This document shows positions 34,419 through 42,906 of a stretch of DNA of 64,000 bases, one piece after another (the stretch's first letter is position 1; each line of letters opens with the position of its first letter). Source of the DNA: Sandarakinorhabdus glacialis. Lineage in GTDB: Bacteria > Pseudomonadota > Alphaproteobacteria > Sphingomonadales > Sphingomonadaceae. The notes beneath the pieces are model-generated. The model ran no database searches. It was not told the DNA's origin and saw nothing but the letters and a program-made list of their open reading frames with translations. The stretch is taken from NCBI RefSeq assembly GCF_014643455.1, contig NZ_BMJM01000011.1:1-64000 (forward strand), read 5' to 3'. A program made the position numbers and the translations under genes.

Positions 34419-36263
34419 TCATTTCCTGGCGCGGGGGTTCGTTTCGAACAAATTGGCGAGCTGGTCGATGATCGTGCCGCCGAGCTGTTCGGCGTCCATG
34501 ATGGTCACCGCCTTGGCGTAGTAGCGGGTGACGTCATGGCCGATGCCGATGGCGATAAGCTCGACCGGCGAGCGGGTTTCGATGTGCTTGATGACTTGGC
34601 GCAGATGGCGTTCCAGATAATTGCCGGTGTTGACGCTGAGGGTTGAATCGTCGACCGGCGCGCCGTCGGAAATCACCATCAGGATACGGCGGTCCTCGCG
34701 GCGGGCGAGCAGGCGGTCGTGCGCCCAGAGCAGCGCCTCGCCGTCGATGTTTTCCTTGAGCAGGCCTTCGCGCATCATCAGGCCGAGGTTCTTGCGGGCG
34801 CGGCGCCACGGGGCGTCGGCCTGTTTGTAGATGATGTGGCGCAGGTCGTTGAGGCGGCCGGGCTTGGCGGGGCGACCATCGGCGAGCCATTTTTCGCGGG
34901 CCTGGCCGCCTTTCCAGGCGCGGGTGGTGAAGCCGAGGATCTCGGTCTTGACGGCGCAGCGCTCGAGGGTGCGGGCGAGGATGTCGGCGCAGATGGCAGC
35001 GATGCTGATCGGGCGACCGCGCATCGAGCCGCTGTTGTCGATGAGCAGGGTGACGACGGTGTCGCGAAACTCGGTGTCGCGCTCGACCTTGTAGCTCATC
35101 GAATAGGACGGGTTGGTGACGATGCGGACGAGGCGCGCCGCATCGAGGATGCCCTCTTCCTGGTCGAAATCCCAGCTGCGGTTCTGCTGGGCCATCAACC
35201 GGCGTTGCAGCCGGTTGGCGAGCTTGGTTACCGCCGATTGCAGCGGAGTCAGCTGCTGGTCGAGATAGGCCCGCAGCCGCGTCAGTTCCTCGGCGTCGCA
35301 AAGCTCCTCGGCGCCGACGATCTCGTCATGCGCCCTGGTGTAGGCCTTGTAGTCGAATTCGGGCGGCAGGTCCGACATCGGCGTGTTGGGCCGCCACGGG
35401 GCCATGCCCTCCTGGCCGTCCTCGCCCATCTCGGCTTCGGACACCATGTCGGTGTCCATCTCGGTCTCGCGGGTTTCGCTCGATTCGGAATCGTCCTGGG
35501 TTTCCTCCGACCGTGTCTCGGTCGACTGGTCCTGGCCGCCGGCGTCCTGTTCCTGCTCTTCGCCGTCCTCGCCGGGCTGGTCCTCCTCGGCATTGTCGTC
35601 GGTTTCGTCGGACTGTTCGGGCTCGGCGTCGGGGTCGGCGCCGAGGCCGAGGTCCGACAGGATGCGGCGCATGACCTGGGCGAAGGCGGCCTGATCGCCT
35701 TGCGCCGCGACAAGGTCGTCGAGGTGGTTGCCGGCGGCGGTTTCGACGCTGCCGCGGATGAGATCGATGGCGGTCTCGGCGATCCGGGGGACCGGCTGCC
35801 CGGTCAGTCGCTCGCGAACGAGGAGGCCGAGCGCCGTTGCCATTGGGACTTCATCGGCGCTGCGGGCCCGGACGATCGGGTCGGCGCGGATACGCATTTC
35901 GGTCATGCGGTCGAGATTCTTGGCAACGCCTTCCATGTCGGCGGTGCCGATGGCTTCGACACGCGCCTGTTCTACGGCGTTCCAGATGTCGCGGGCGAGG
36001 CCGGCGTCGGGTTGGTCGACATTATGGATCTTGGCGTCGTGGTGGAGGCGGCGCAGCGCGAAGCTGTCGGCCCAGCCGCGAACTTCGGCGACTTGCTCGG
36101 CGGGAAGAGCGCGACCGGGTTGCGGGACGCGCGCCTGGTCGCCGAAGCACGATGGCTTGTCGGCGGTATAGGCAAGCTCGACGCCGGGGGCATGGCCGAG
36201 GGCGCGCAAAGTTGCGGCGACGGCGGCGCGAAAGTCTTCGATCGGGTTTTCGGGCTGGGGCAT
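34419..36263 (-). CDS. cobT: Aerobic cobaltochelatase subunit CobT
   Basis: A 614-residue subunit of the CobNST chelatase that inserts cobalt into hydrogenobyrinic acid a,c-diamide. An N-terminal domain (about 1-220) is followed by a long Glu/Asp/Gln-rich linker (about 225-320), then a VWA-type domain with the metal-site motif [13 protein letters not shown] near 405 and the C-terminal [11 protein letters not shown] and LANLFE. It forms an AAA+ chaperone complex with CobS, encoded 10 bases upstream. CobN is not in the window. The ATG at 36263 removes an unrelated N-terminal stretch antisense to cobS. Confidence 0.94.
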   Translation of the reverse strand: MPQPENPIEDFRAAVAATLRALGHAPGVELAYTADKPSCFGDQARVPQPGRALPAEQVAEVRGWADSFALRRLHHDAKIHNVDQPDAGLARDIWNAVEQARVEAIGTADMEGVAKNLDRMTEMRIRADPIVRARSADEVPMATALGLLVRERLTGQPVPRIAETAIDLIRGSVETAAGNHLDDLVAAQGDQAAFAQVMRRILSDLGLGADPDAEPEQSDETDDNAEEDQPGEDGEEQEQDAGGQDQSTETRSEETQDDSESSETRETEMDTDMVSEAEMGEDGQEGMAPWRPNTPMSDLPPEFDYKAYTRAHDEIVGAEELCDAEELTRLRAYLDQQLTPLQSAVTKLANRLQRRLMAQQNRSWDFDQEEGILDAARLVRIVTNPSYSMSYKVERDTEFRDTVVTLLIDNSGSMRGRPISIAAICADILARTLERCAVKTEILGFTTRAWKGGQAREKWLADGRPAKPGRLNDLRHIIYKQADAPWRRARKNLGLMMREGLLKENIDGEALLWAHDRLLARREDRRILMVISDGAPVDDSTLSVNTGNYLERHLRQVIKHIETRSPVELIAIGIGHDVTRYYAKAVTIMDAEQLGGTIIDQLANLFETNPRARK

Positions 36264-36273
36264 CGCGTTGGCG

Positions 36274-37263
36274 TTACTTCCGGCCTTTGACCGCGACCGA
36301 TTCGGGGAGCTCTTCGCCGAACACGCGCTGGTAATATTCGGCGACGATGCCGCGTTCGGCTTCGTCGCACTTGTTGAGGAAGCTGAGGCGGAAAGCAAAA
36401 CCGATATTGTTGCTGAAGATGACGGCGTTTTGCGCCCAGGTGATGACCGTGCGCGGCGACATGACGGTGCTGATGTCGCCGCCCATGAAGCCGGCGCGGG
36501 TCATGTCGGCGACCTTGACCATGTTGGCGACCTGCTTGCGGCCGAGATCGGTGTCGAACTCCTTGACCTTGGCGACGGTGATCGCGGTTTCGGTGTGGTG
36601 CGGCAGATAGTTCAGCGTGGTGACGATGTTCCAGCGGTCCATCTGGCCCTGGTTGATCTGCTGGGTGCCGTGATAAAGCCCGGTGGTATCGCCGAGGCCG
36701 ACGGTATTAGCCGTAGCGAACAGGCGGAAATACGGGTTCGGGCGGATGACGCGGTTCTGGTCGAGCAGGGTCAGCTTGCCTTCGACTTCGAGGACGCGCT
36801 GGATGACGAACATCACGTCGGGACGGCCGGCGTCGTATTCGTCGAAGACGAGCGCGGTCGGGGTCTGCAGTGCCCAGGGCAGCAGGCCTTCGCGGAATTC
36901 GGTGATCTGCTGGCCATCGCGCAGGACGATGGCGTCCTTGCCGATGAGATCGATGCGGCTGATGTGGCTGTCGAGATTGATGCGCACACAGGGCCAGTTG
37001 AGGCGCGCGGCGACCTGTTCGATGTGAGTCGACTTGCCGGTGCCGTGATAGCCCTGGATCATGACGCGTCGGTTGAAAGTGAAGCCCGCTAGAATGGCGA
37101 GGGTGGTGTCCGGATCGAAGACGTAGCTGGGGTCGAGATCGGGGACGCGTTCGTCGGCCATCGAAAAAGCGGGAACGGCCATGTCGATATCGACGCCGAA
37201 GACTTCGCGGGCGTCGACGGTCGTATCCGGCGCCATCAGGGCCGTGATGTGGGAATCTGACAT
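36274..37263 (-). CDS. cobS: Aerobic cobaltochelatase subunit CobS
   Basis: A 329-residue AAA+ ATPase of the cobaltochelatase complex. Walker [14 protein letters not shown] near 71-83, Walker [15 protein letters not shown] near 136-149, and sensor [14 protein letters not shown] near 175-188 are clear. N-terminal [18 protein letters not shown] is typical of CobS. It drives the chelation with CobT. The start is ATG 37263 or an in-frame GTG at 37275; neither has a convincing ribosome-binding site. It ends 10 bases before cobT, and a J-domain protein gene lies directly upstream. Confidence 0.94.
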   Translation of the reverse strand: MSDSHITALMAPDTTVDAREVFGVDIDMAVPAFSMADERVPDLDPSYVFDPDTTLAILAGFTFNRRVMIQGYHGTGKSTHIEQVAARLNWPCVRINLDSHISRIDLIGKDAIVLRDGQQITEFREGLLPWALQTPTALVFDEYDAGRPDVMFVIQRVLEVEGKLTLLDQNRVIRPNPYFRLFATANTVGLGDTTGLYHGTQQINQGQMDRWNIVTTLNYLPHHTETAITVAKVKEFDTDLGRKQVANMVKVADMTRAGFMGGDISTVMSPRTVITWAQNAVIFSNNIGFAFRLSFLNKCDEAERGIVAEYYQRVFGEELPESVAVKGRK

Positions 37264-37280
37264 TGCTGTAGCCACTGGTC

Positions 37281-37844
37281 TCAGGACTCCGATTTGAATG
37301 CGGACGCGGATTTCAGGTGCGTATAGGCGTTGACGACCGCCTGCAACTTCCCTTCTTGCGCGCGGTCCCCCCCATTGCTGTCAGGGTGGTAACGCCTGAC
37401 GAGGCGTTTATACGCGCGCCGGATGTCGATTGCCGTGGCGGTGTCGTCGAGACCGAGGGCACCAAGTGCTTGTGGATCGCCGAAGCCCGACCATTTGCGC
37501 ACCGGCGGGCGGGGACGCGATTCGGTGGTGAACAGGTCATGGGCATCGCCGAAGGTGAAGGCTTCGCGGCCCCTGGGCGATGCGGCGCGTTCCCAGCCGG
37601 CGAGGGGGGATTGCGCCTCGTAGATCTCGTCGGGGCTGAGGCCGTCGAAGAAATTATAGCCGATGTTGAAGGCGCGGACATGTTCGAGGCACAGGAACTG
37701 CCAGCCGGCATCGGACCCCGGCGCACGGTTTGAGCGCGGCGCGCGGAATTCACCCGGGTTCGGGCAACCGACATGATCGCACGGCGCCTCGCGATCGAGG
37801 CGGCCGTGGAGGCGCTGCGTGCGGCGGGGAGGGTCGGTCGTGAT
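37281..37844 (-). CDS. J-domain protein upstream of cobS, possible ATC start
   Basis: A roughly 187-residue protein. A Cys-containing N-terminal part ([36 protein letters not shown]) precedes a C-terminal J-domain (about 130-185) with [20 protein letters not shown] and the HPD motif in [11 protein letters not shown]. It probably recruits an Hsp70, maybe for CobS/CobT or a metal-related client. The start is unresolved. The reading frame has no ATG, GTG or TTG from the conserved part up to an ATG at 37979, which lies inside the divergent bolA gene. ATC at 37844, 7 bases after AAGGA, is the best-placed candidate. A frameshift to the ATG at 37891 is the alternative. Confidence 0.75.
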   Translation of the reverse strand: MTTDPPRRTQRLHGRLDREAPCDHVGCPNPGEFRAPRSNRAPGSDAGWQFLCLEHVRAFNIGYNFFDGLSPDEIYEAQSPLAGWERAASPRGREAFTFGDAHDLFTTESRPRPPVRKWSGFGDPQALGALGLDDTATAIDIRRAYKRLVRRYHPDSNGGDRAQEGKLQAVVNAYTHLKSASAFKSES

Positions 37845-37908
37845 CGGTCGGTCCTTGGCGGTGGGATGTGTTCGATATAGATGGGGCGCATAACGCGAAA
37901 GGGTCGAT

Positions 37909-38187
37909 ATGGGTGTTGTGGCGGGCGAAATCGAGACGCGGCTGCGTGCCGCACTGGCGCTGGATGCGCTCGAGATCATCGACGACAGCGAGAGCCATCG
38001 CGGTCATGCCGGGCATTCCGGCAGCGGCGAGAGCCACTTCACGGTGCATGCGACGGCGGCGGCATTTGCCGGGCTGTCACGGGTGGCGCGGCAGCGGCTG
38101 GTTTATGCAGCGCTGGGGGATTTGATCGCGCCCGACCGGGTGCATGCGTTGATCATCAAGGCGTCGGCGCCGGGCGAGGGTGGTTGA
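37909..38187 (+). CDS. BolA family protein
   Basis: A 92-residue BolA-type protein. The class II KH-like fold shows EIETRLRAALALDALEIIDDS, the conserved HRGHAGHSGSGESHFTVH segment with several His and Ser, and LSRVARQRLVYAALGDLI. BolA proteins work with monothiol glutaredoxins in iron-sulfur handling and can affect cell shape. The ATG at 37909 gives the family start. It is divergent from the J-protein gene and is followed by tRNA-Thr. Confidence 0.9.
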   Translation: MGVVAGEIETRLRAALALDALEIIDDSESHRGHAGHSGSGESHFTVHATAAAFAGLSRVARQRLVYAALGDLIAPDRVHALIIKASAPGEGG

Positions 38188-38235
38188 TGCGAGATCGGTT
38201 GAGAATCCGCAGCAAAGTTGTTACCGCGGGGCAGC

Positions 38236-38311
38236 GCCGGTTTAGCTCAGTTGGTAGAGCGCCAGTTTTGTAAACTGGATGTCGCGGGTTCGATTCCTGC
38301 AACCGGCACCA
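38236..38311 (+). tRNA. tRNA-Thr (anticodon TGT)
   Basis: Acceptor stem GCCGGTT (38236-38242) pairs with AACCGGC (38301-38307), followed by A and an encoded CCA. The anticodon stem CCAGT/ACTGG encloses TTTGTAA, so the anticodon is TGT at 38269-38271. The D arm has AGCTCAGTTGGTAGAGC and the T arm GGGTTCGATTCC. There is no integrase or attachment repeat next to it. Confidence 0.97.
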
Positions 38312-38312
38312 T

Positions 38313-38957
38313 TCATCCTTTCCTCGCGATGGGTTCGCGGACAAGTCCGACCGCTTCACGGACCAACCCGATGCGGTCCTGGCCGAAATACATGTCGGTG
38401 CCGCCGATGTAGAAGGTCGGCGTGCCGAAGCCGCCGCGGGCGATGATTTCGTCGGTGTTGGCGCGCAGGCGGGCCTTGAGCTCGGGCGAGTCGGCGGCTT
38501 CGAGGGTGGCCGCAGCGTCGAGATCGGCGGCGGCGCAGGCTTCGGCGAGCACATCGGGCTGGCTGATGTCGCGATCCTCGCTCCAGTAGAGCTGGAAGAC
38601 GCGGCGGGTGAAGGGTTCGAGGACGCCGGCGTCGTCCGCCAGGATGCAGGCGCGCATGGCGCGGGCCGAATTGACCGGGAAAATGCTGGGCGGAAACTTT
38701 ATGGCGAGGCCGGAGCGGGCAATCCAGTCGTTGAGGTCCTTCCAGAAGTAGCGGGTCTTGGGGTTGGCGGCGGCGGCGCGCATCTCGTAGACGGATTTGT
38801 TGACGGTGTTGAAGACGCCGCCGACGAGGAAGGGGCGGTAAGCGATGGTGAAGCCGTCCTCGCGCGCGGCGGCGACCAGCGCTTCGAAGCCCATATACGT
38901 CCAGGGGCTGCTGCAATCGAAGAAGAACTCAACCTTGGGTGGGCCAACCTGCGGCAT
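38313..38957 (-). CDS. DsbA-like 2-hydroxychromene-2-carboxylate isomerase family protein
   Basis: A 214-residue protein of the kappa-GST/HCCA isomerase family: VEFFFDCSSPWTYMGFEAL at the N-terminus, where Ser replaces the DsbA cysteine pair, RPFLVGGVFNTVNK near 42-55, and GGFGTPTFYIGGTDMYFGQDRI near 175-196. Such enzymes isomerise aromatic degradation intermediates with glutathione, but here no degradation genes are adjacent, so the substrate is open. The ATG at 38957 has GGGGAG about 9 bases upstream; a GTG at 38966 is less likely. Its stop lies 2 bases from the tRNA. Confidence 0.87.
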   Translation of the reverse strand: MPQVGPPKVEFFFDCSSPWTYMGFEALVAAAREDGFTIAYRPFLVGGVFNTVNKSVYEMRAAAANPKTRYFWKDLNDWIARSGLAIKFPPSIFPVNSARAMRACILADDAGVLEPFTRRVFQLYWSEDRDISQPDVLAEACAAADLDAAATLEAADSPELKARLRANTDEIIARGGFGTPTFYIGGTDMYFGQDRIGLVREAVGLVREPIARKG

Positions 38958-39028
38958 CGTCGTCACTCCCCTGTAGCGCGCCGCATACTGGGCATTGTGG
39001 TGCGCCGTTACCGCGTTACCATGGCAGG

Positions 39029-40642
39029 ATGAGATATCAGACCAAAGCCGGAATTTTGCGGACCGCGATGTTGCCGATCGCGGTGTTGTTGATGGCCGCG
39101 ACGACGACTGCCACGACGACCGGGACGACGACCGTTCCCGGGCAGGTCCCGGCGACCGAACCGCGGAGTTTCGACGAGAATATTTCCGGTGCGGCGATCC
39201 TCGTTGATGCCGGCAAGGCGGAGGCGGCGCTGGTGCTTCTCGATTCGATGCTGGGGCAGACCGACCTGCCGATCGAGAAGGGCAAGATCGAGGGGCTGCG
39301 CAGCTTTGCGCTGGCGCGCCTGAACCGGATTCCCGAAGCGCGCAAGGCGATCGAGGCGGCGGTGGCCAGCAGCCCGGCCCCGACGATGCTGTTGCTGCGG
39401 CAGCTGTTCCTGTTGCGAGCCTTCAACGGCGATGCACCGGGCGCATCGGAGACGTTGCAGCTGATCGCCGCCACCGATCCCGAGGGCCTGTCGGAACTGC
39501 CGACCGAGATTGTCAGCGGGGTCATCGGGGCCGTGGCGAAGGATCCGGTGCGGTCGTTCGAGGTCGATTATTCGCTGGTGCAGGCCAATTGGCTGCCCGA
39601 CGACGCCACCATATCGTCGCTCGACCAGTTGCGGTTGCGGTTGGTCGTCGAACTGGTCAAGCGCGAGCGCGTCGACGATGCACGGGCGATCCTGGCCGAT
39701 GTGCTCAACCCGATTATCCTGGTCCGGATCGGCATCGACAAACGATTGCAGGCCTTGTGGCCCGAGGTCGAGACGCGGCTGGGGCCCGGCGCGGATATCG
39801 CCGATGCGGTGTTCGTTGCCGCGGCCAAGGCGAGGTACGATGCGGCGCAGAAGCCCGCGGCGCCGCCAGCGCAGCGGCAGCCGCAGGCCCTGGTGCAGGC
39901 CCCGCTACAGGCGCCGCCACAAGCGTTGATTGCCCGGCTGGGTTATGCCGAAGCGCTCAATATCGCGTCGCGCGAGCCCGAGGCGCTGGCCTTGCTGTCG
40001 GACGTGGTGAAGACGCCGGCGGAACTGGCGGCGCTCAACGATCGTGAAATCTGGCTGGTGAACCTGCAGGCGGCGCTGCTGGGTGATACCGGCAAGGTCG
40101 ACGAGGCGCTGGCGCGCTACGATGCGCTCAATGCGGCGCCGATCGAGGGTCGGCCGGGGCTGATCGGCACGATCATCAACCAGGGGCTGTTTGCACAAGG
40201 CGCCGGACGCGCCGAAAAAGCGCTGGCGGTGGCAGACATGGCGGACAGCAAGGGGCCGTTCGCCAATGAATTTGCGCGGGCTTACACGGCGCAGGTGCGG
40301 GCTTGTGCGCTGCGGCAGTTGGGCAAGCCGGCCGAGGCGAACGCAGCCGTCGCGGCGTTAGCGGCCAAGCCGGAGATCAACGATAGCGCCTATATCTCGG
40401 CAATGATCTGTCTCGACCGCATGGACGACGCGGCGGCAGCGGTGGTGCAGCAGCTGGCCAGCGAGGACGGCCGCAACGAGATGCTGTTTGAACTGCAGCC
40501 GTTCCTGATCAACGATCGGCCGGGAGCGAACGACCCGAAGCAACGCGCCGGGATGCGGGCGTTGAAGGCGCGGACGGATGTGAAGGCGGCGTTTGCCAAG
40601 GTAGGGCGTGACTTGCCGGCTCGGGTTTCGCCGCCTCGGTAG
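39029..40642 (+). CDS. Exported tetratricopeptide-like repeat protein
   Basis: A 537-residue protein with an N-terminal hydrophobic segment (TAMLPIAVLLMAATTTA) and a Thr-rich stretch right after it. The rest is almost all Ala/Leu-rich paired helices (AAILVDAGKAEAALVLLDSM, SFALARLNRIPEARKAIEAA, GRAEKALAVADMADSKGPF), consistent with TPR or Sel1-like scaffolds. A Pro/Gln linker (QKPAAPPAQRQPQALVQAP) divides it near residue 275. It is likely periplasmic or membrane-anchored and binds other proteins. No family name is recognised. ATG 39029 precedes the signal. Confidence 0.7.
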   Translation: MRYQTKAGILRTAMLPIAVLLMAATTTATTTGTTTVPGQVPATEPRSFDENISGAAILVDAGKAEAALVLLDSMLGQTDLPIEKGKIEGLRSFALARLNRIPEARKAIEAAVASSPAPTMLLLRQLFLLRAFNGDAPGASETLQLIAATDPEGLSELPTEIVSGVIGAVAKDPVRSFEVDYSLVQANWLPDDATISSLDQLRLRLVVELVKRERVDDARAILADVLNPIILVRIGIDKRLQALWPEVETRLGPGADIADAVFVAAAKARYDAAQKPAAPPAQRQPQALVQAPLQAPPQALIARLGYAEALNIASREPEALALLSDVVKTPAELAALNDREIWLVNLQAALLGDTGKVDEALARYDALNAAPIEGRPGLIGTIINQGLFAQGAGRAEKALAVADMADSKGPFANEFARAYTAQVRACALRQLGKPAEANAAVAALAAKPEINDSAYISAMICLDRMDDAAAAVVQQLASEDGRNEMLFELQPFLINDRPGANDPKQRAGMRALKARTDVKAAFAKVGRDLPARVSPPR

Positions 40643-40674
40643 GGAGTGACAGGGACCCCAAATTTAGGATTGTT

Positions 40675-41349
40675 ATGAAATTGCCCATCGTTGAGGTGCC
40701 GACTGTCGCGATCGCCGGGAGCAGGGAACGGTTCGCGGTGCGGCGGATATTTTGTGTCGGGCAGAATTATGCCGATCATGCGCGCGAGATGGGGTCGGAT
40801 CCGGATCGGCAGGCGCCGTTTTTCTTCAGCAAGCCGGCTGACGCTGTGGTGGCGGACGGCGCGGTGTTGGCGTTTCCTCCGCGGACTGCTGACCTGCATC
40901 ATGAAGTCGAGCTGGTCGTGGCGCTGGGAAGTTGCGGGGCGAATGTCGGGGTCGACGAGGCCGAGAAGCTGATCTTCGGCTTTGGGGTGGGCATCGACCT
41001 GACCCGGCGGGATTTGCAGGCCGAGGCGAAAAAGGCCGGGCGGCCGTGGGACATGGCGAAGGGGTTCGACCAGTCGGCGCCGCTCGGGGACCTGGTGATG
41101 GGGGTGCCGCCGGCTGGTGGGGCGATCGAACTGTGGGTTGATGGTGAGGTTCGGCAGCGGGGCGATCTGGGGCAGATGATCTGGAATGTCGCCGAGGTGA
41201 TCGCGGAATTGTCGGCGTTCGTGACGCTGCGGGGTGGAGATCTGATTTACACGGGAACGCCGGCTGGGGTTGGGCCGATCTTGCCTGGGCAGGTTGTGCG
41301 GGCGGCGATTGCGGGGGCGGGGGTGGTCGAGGTGCGGTTTTTGGGGTGA
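40675..41349 (+). CDS. Fumarylacetoacetate hydrolase family protein
   Basis: A 224-residue FAH-fold enzyme. FCVGQNYADHAREMG (about 24-38) opens the domain, FFFSKPADAVV follows, and the metal site is in DLHHEVELVVALG (about 73-85). FGVGIDLTRRDLQAEAKKAGRPWDMAKGFD and GDLIYTGTPAGVGPI are typical. Members act as acylpyruvase or oxaloacetate decarboxylase-like enzymes; which reaction applies here is not clear. It follows the TPR gene by 32 bases and converges with purB. Confidence 0.88.
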   Translation: MKLPIVEVPTVAIAGSRERFAVRRIFCVGQNYADHAREMGSDPDRQAPFFFSKPADAVVADGAVLAFPPRTADLHHEVELVVALGSCGANVGVDEAEKLIFGFGVGIDLTRRDLQAEAKKAGRPWDMAKGFDQSAPLGDLVMGVPPAGGAIELWVDGEVRQRGDLGQMIWNVAEVIAELSAFVTLRGGDLIYTGTPAGVGPILPGQVVRAAIAGAGVVEVRFLG

Positions 41350-41368
41350 GTTTTTCGGGGAAGGCGAG

Positions 41369-41425
41369 ACCCCTCTCCCCGCCGCGCTGGGGCGCGAGTC
41401 GCCCTCTCCCTCAAGGGGAGAGGGG
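41369..41425. repeat. GC-rich inverted repeat between convergent genes
   Basis: CCCCTCTCCCC pairs with GGGGAGAGGGG across about 35 bases that include GCCGCGCTGGGGCGCG. It lies exactly between the FAH-family and purB stops and could end both transcripts. The style resembles the other dispersed elements but the sequence is distinct. Confidence 0.6.
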
Positions 41426-41430
41426 ACGAG

Positions 41431-42729
41431 CTACGCGAAGACGCGGTTGAAGATCGTGTCGACGTGCTTGAGGTGGTAGCCGAGGTCGAACAGCGGTTCG
41501 AGCTGGGCGACGGGGAGCCAGGCGGTGACTTCGGGGTCGGCGATGAGCAGGTCGAAGAGCTGGAGCTGGCCGTCGGATTCCCAGACTTTCATGGCGTTGC
41601 GCTGGACGAGGCGATAGCTGTCCTCGCGGCTGGCGCCGGCCTGGGTGAGGGCGAGCAGGATGCGCTGGCTGTGGATGAGGCCGCCCATCTTGTTGAGGTT
41701 CTTGAGCATGCGATCGGGGTAGATCAGCAGCTTGTCGATGACGCCGGTGAGGCGGTGGAGGGCGAAATCGAGGGTGATCGTGCTGTCGGGGCCGATCATG
41801 CGCTCAACCGACGAATGGCTGATGTCGCGTTCGTGCCAGAGCGCGACATTCTCGAGCGCCGGGGTGACGTAACCGCGAACGAGGCGCGCTAGCCCGGTGA
41901 GGTTCTCGGTGAGCACCGGGTTGCGCTTGTGCGGCATGGCGCTGCTGCCCTTTTGGCCGGGAGCGAAATATTCCTCGGCTTCGAGGACTTCGGTGCGCTG
42001 GAGGTGGCGGATTTCGGTGGCGAGACGCTCGACCGAGCCGGCGACGACGCCGAGGGTGGCGAAGAACATGGCGTGGCGATCGCGGGGGATGACCTGCGTC
42101 GAGACGGGCTCGATGGTCAGGTGCATCGCCTTGGCGACATGGGCTTCGACGGCGGGATCGATGTTGGCGAAGGTGCCGACGGCGCCTGAAATCGCGCAGG
42201 TGGCGATTTCTTCACGTGCAGCCACGAGACGCGCACGGCAGCGCACGAACTCGGCATAGGCTTGCGCAAGCTTGAGGCCGAAAGTCGTCGGTTCGGCGTG
42301 GATGCCGTGGCTGCGGCCCATGGTGGGCGTGTCCTTGTGCTCATAGGCGCGGCGCTTGATGGCGGCGAGGAGCGCATCGGTGTCGGCGATGAGGATGTCG
42401 GCGGCGCGGGCGAGTTGCACCGACAGGCAGGTGTCGAGGACGTCGGAGCTGGTCATGCCCTGGTGGACGAAGCGGGCCTCGGGGCCGACGTGCTCGGCGA
42501 GGTTGGTCAGGAAGGCGATGACGTCGTGGCGGGTTTCGCGCTCGATCTCGTCGATGCGGGCGACTTCGAACTTGCCGCGTTCCCAGACGGCTTTGGCAGC
42601 GTCGGCGGGGACGACGCCGAGGGTGACGAGCGCATCCATGGCGTGCGCCTCGATCTCGAACCAGATCTGGTAGCGGGCTTCGGGTTCCCAGATGGCGACC
42701 ATCTCGGGGCGGGAATAGCGGGGGATCAT
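41431..42729 (-). CDS. purB: Adenylosuccinate lyase
   Basis: A 432-residue fumarase-superfamily lyase that works twice in purine synthesis (SAICAR to AICAR, adenylosuccinate to AMP). The superfamily signature GQKGSSAMPHKRNPVLTEN lies near 259-277. Substrate-binding TSSDVLDTC (about 93-101) and GRSHGIHAEPTTFG (about 138-151) are present. It begins MIPRYSRPEMVAIWEPEARY, the usual N-terminus. It is divergent from priA, with a dispersed repeat between. Confidence 0.95.
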   Translation of the reverse strand: MIPRYSRPEMVAIWEPEARYQIWFEIEAHAMDALVTLGVVPADAAKAVWERGKFEVARIDEIERETRHDVIAFLTNLAEHVGPEARFVHQGMTSSDVLDTCLSVQLARAADILIADTDALLAAIKRRAYEHKDTPTMGRSHGIHAEPTTFGLKLAQAYAEFVRCRARLVAAREEIATCAISGAVGTFANIDPAVEAHVAKAMHLTIEPVSTQVIPRDRHAMFFATLGVVAGSVERLATEIRHLQRTEVLEAEEYFAPGQKGSSAMPHKRNPVLTENLTGLARLVRGYVTPALENVALWHERDISHSSVERMIGPDSTITLDFALHRLTGVIDKLLIYPDRMLKNLNKMGGLIHSQRILLALTQAGASREDSYRLVQRNAMKVWESDGQLQLFDLLIADPEVTAWLPVAQLEPLFDLGYHLKHVDTIFNRVFA

Positions 42730-42804
42730 GGGAGGGCTCCGTTGTTGGGCCGGGGGTTAGCACGGGGTTGGAATGTGGGGAAGGCGGGCGGAATCAGGAA
42801 AGGG

Positions 42805-42858
42805 GGAAGGAAGGAAGGGACCCGCCCCCGACCCCTCCCTTGAAGAAGGGAGGGGGGA
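42805..42858. repeat. GGAA-linked dispersed element, family 3, copy A (3 GGAA units)
   Basis: Three GGAA units (42805-42816) precede GGGACCCGCCCCCGACC, then a perfect inverted repeat CCCCTCCCTT (42832-42841), GAAG, AAGGGAGGGG (42846-42855). The same element is found with 2 units at 58993-59042 and with 17 at 63766-63868. It lies between the divergent purB and priA genes. Confidence 0.8.
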
Positions 42859-42906
42859 AGTGAGGTGGGCATTCCATTGCAAGGGGGGAGGCACTAACTG
42901 CGGGTA

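Noticed and set aside
37313-37954. Alternative frame with ATG at 37891 (MRPIYIEH) as the J-protein start
   Set aside because: It is out of frame with the conserved part and would need a frameshift; noted as an alternative only.
38236-38311. tRNA-Thr as an integration site of a genomic island
   Set aside because: No integrase, no repeated tRNA end and no change in gene style on either side.
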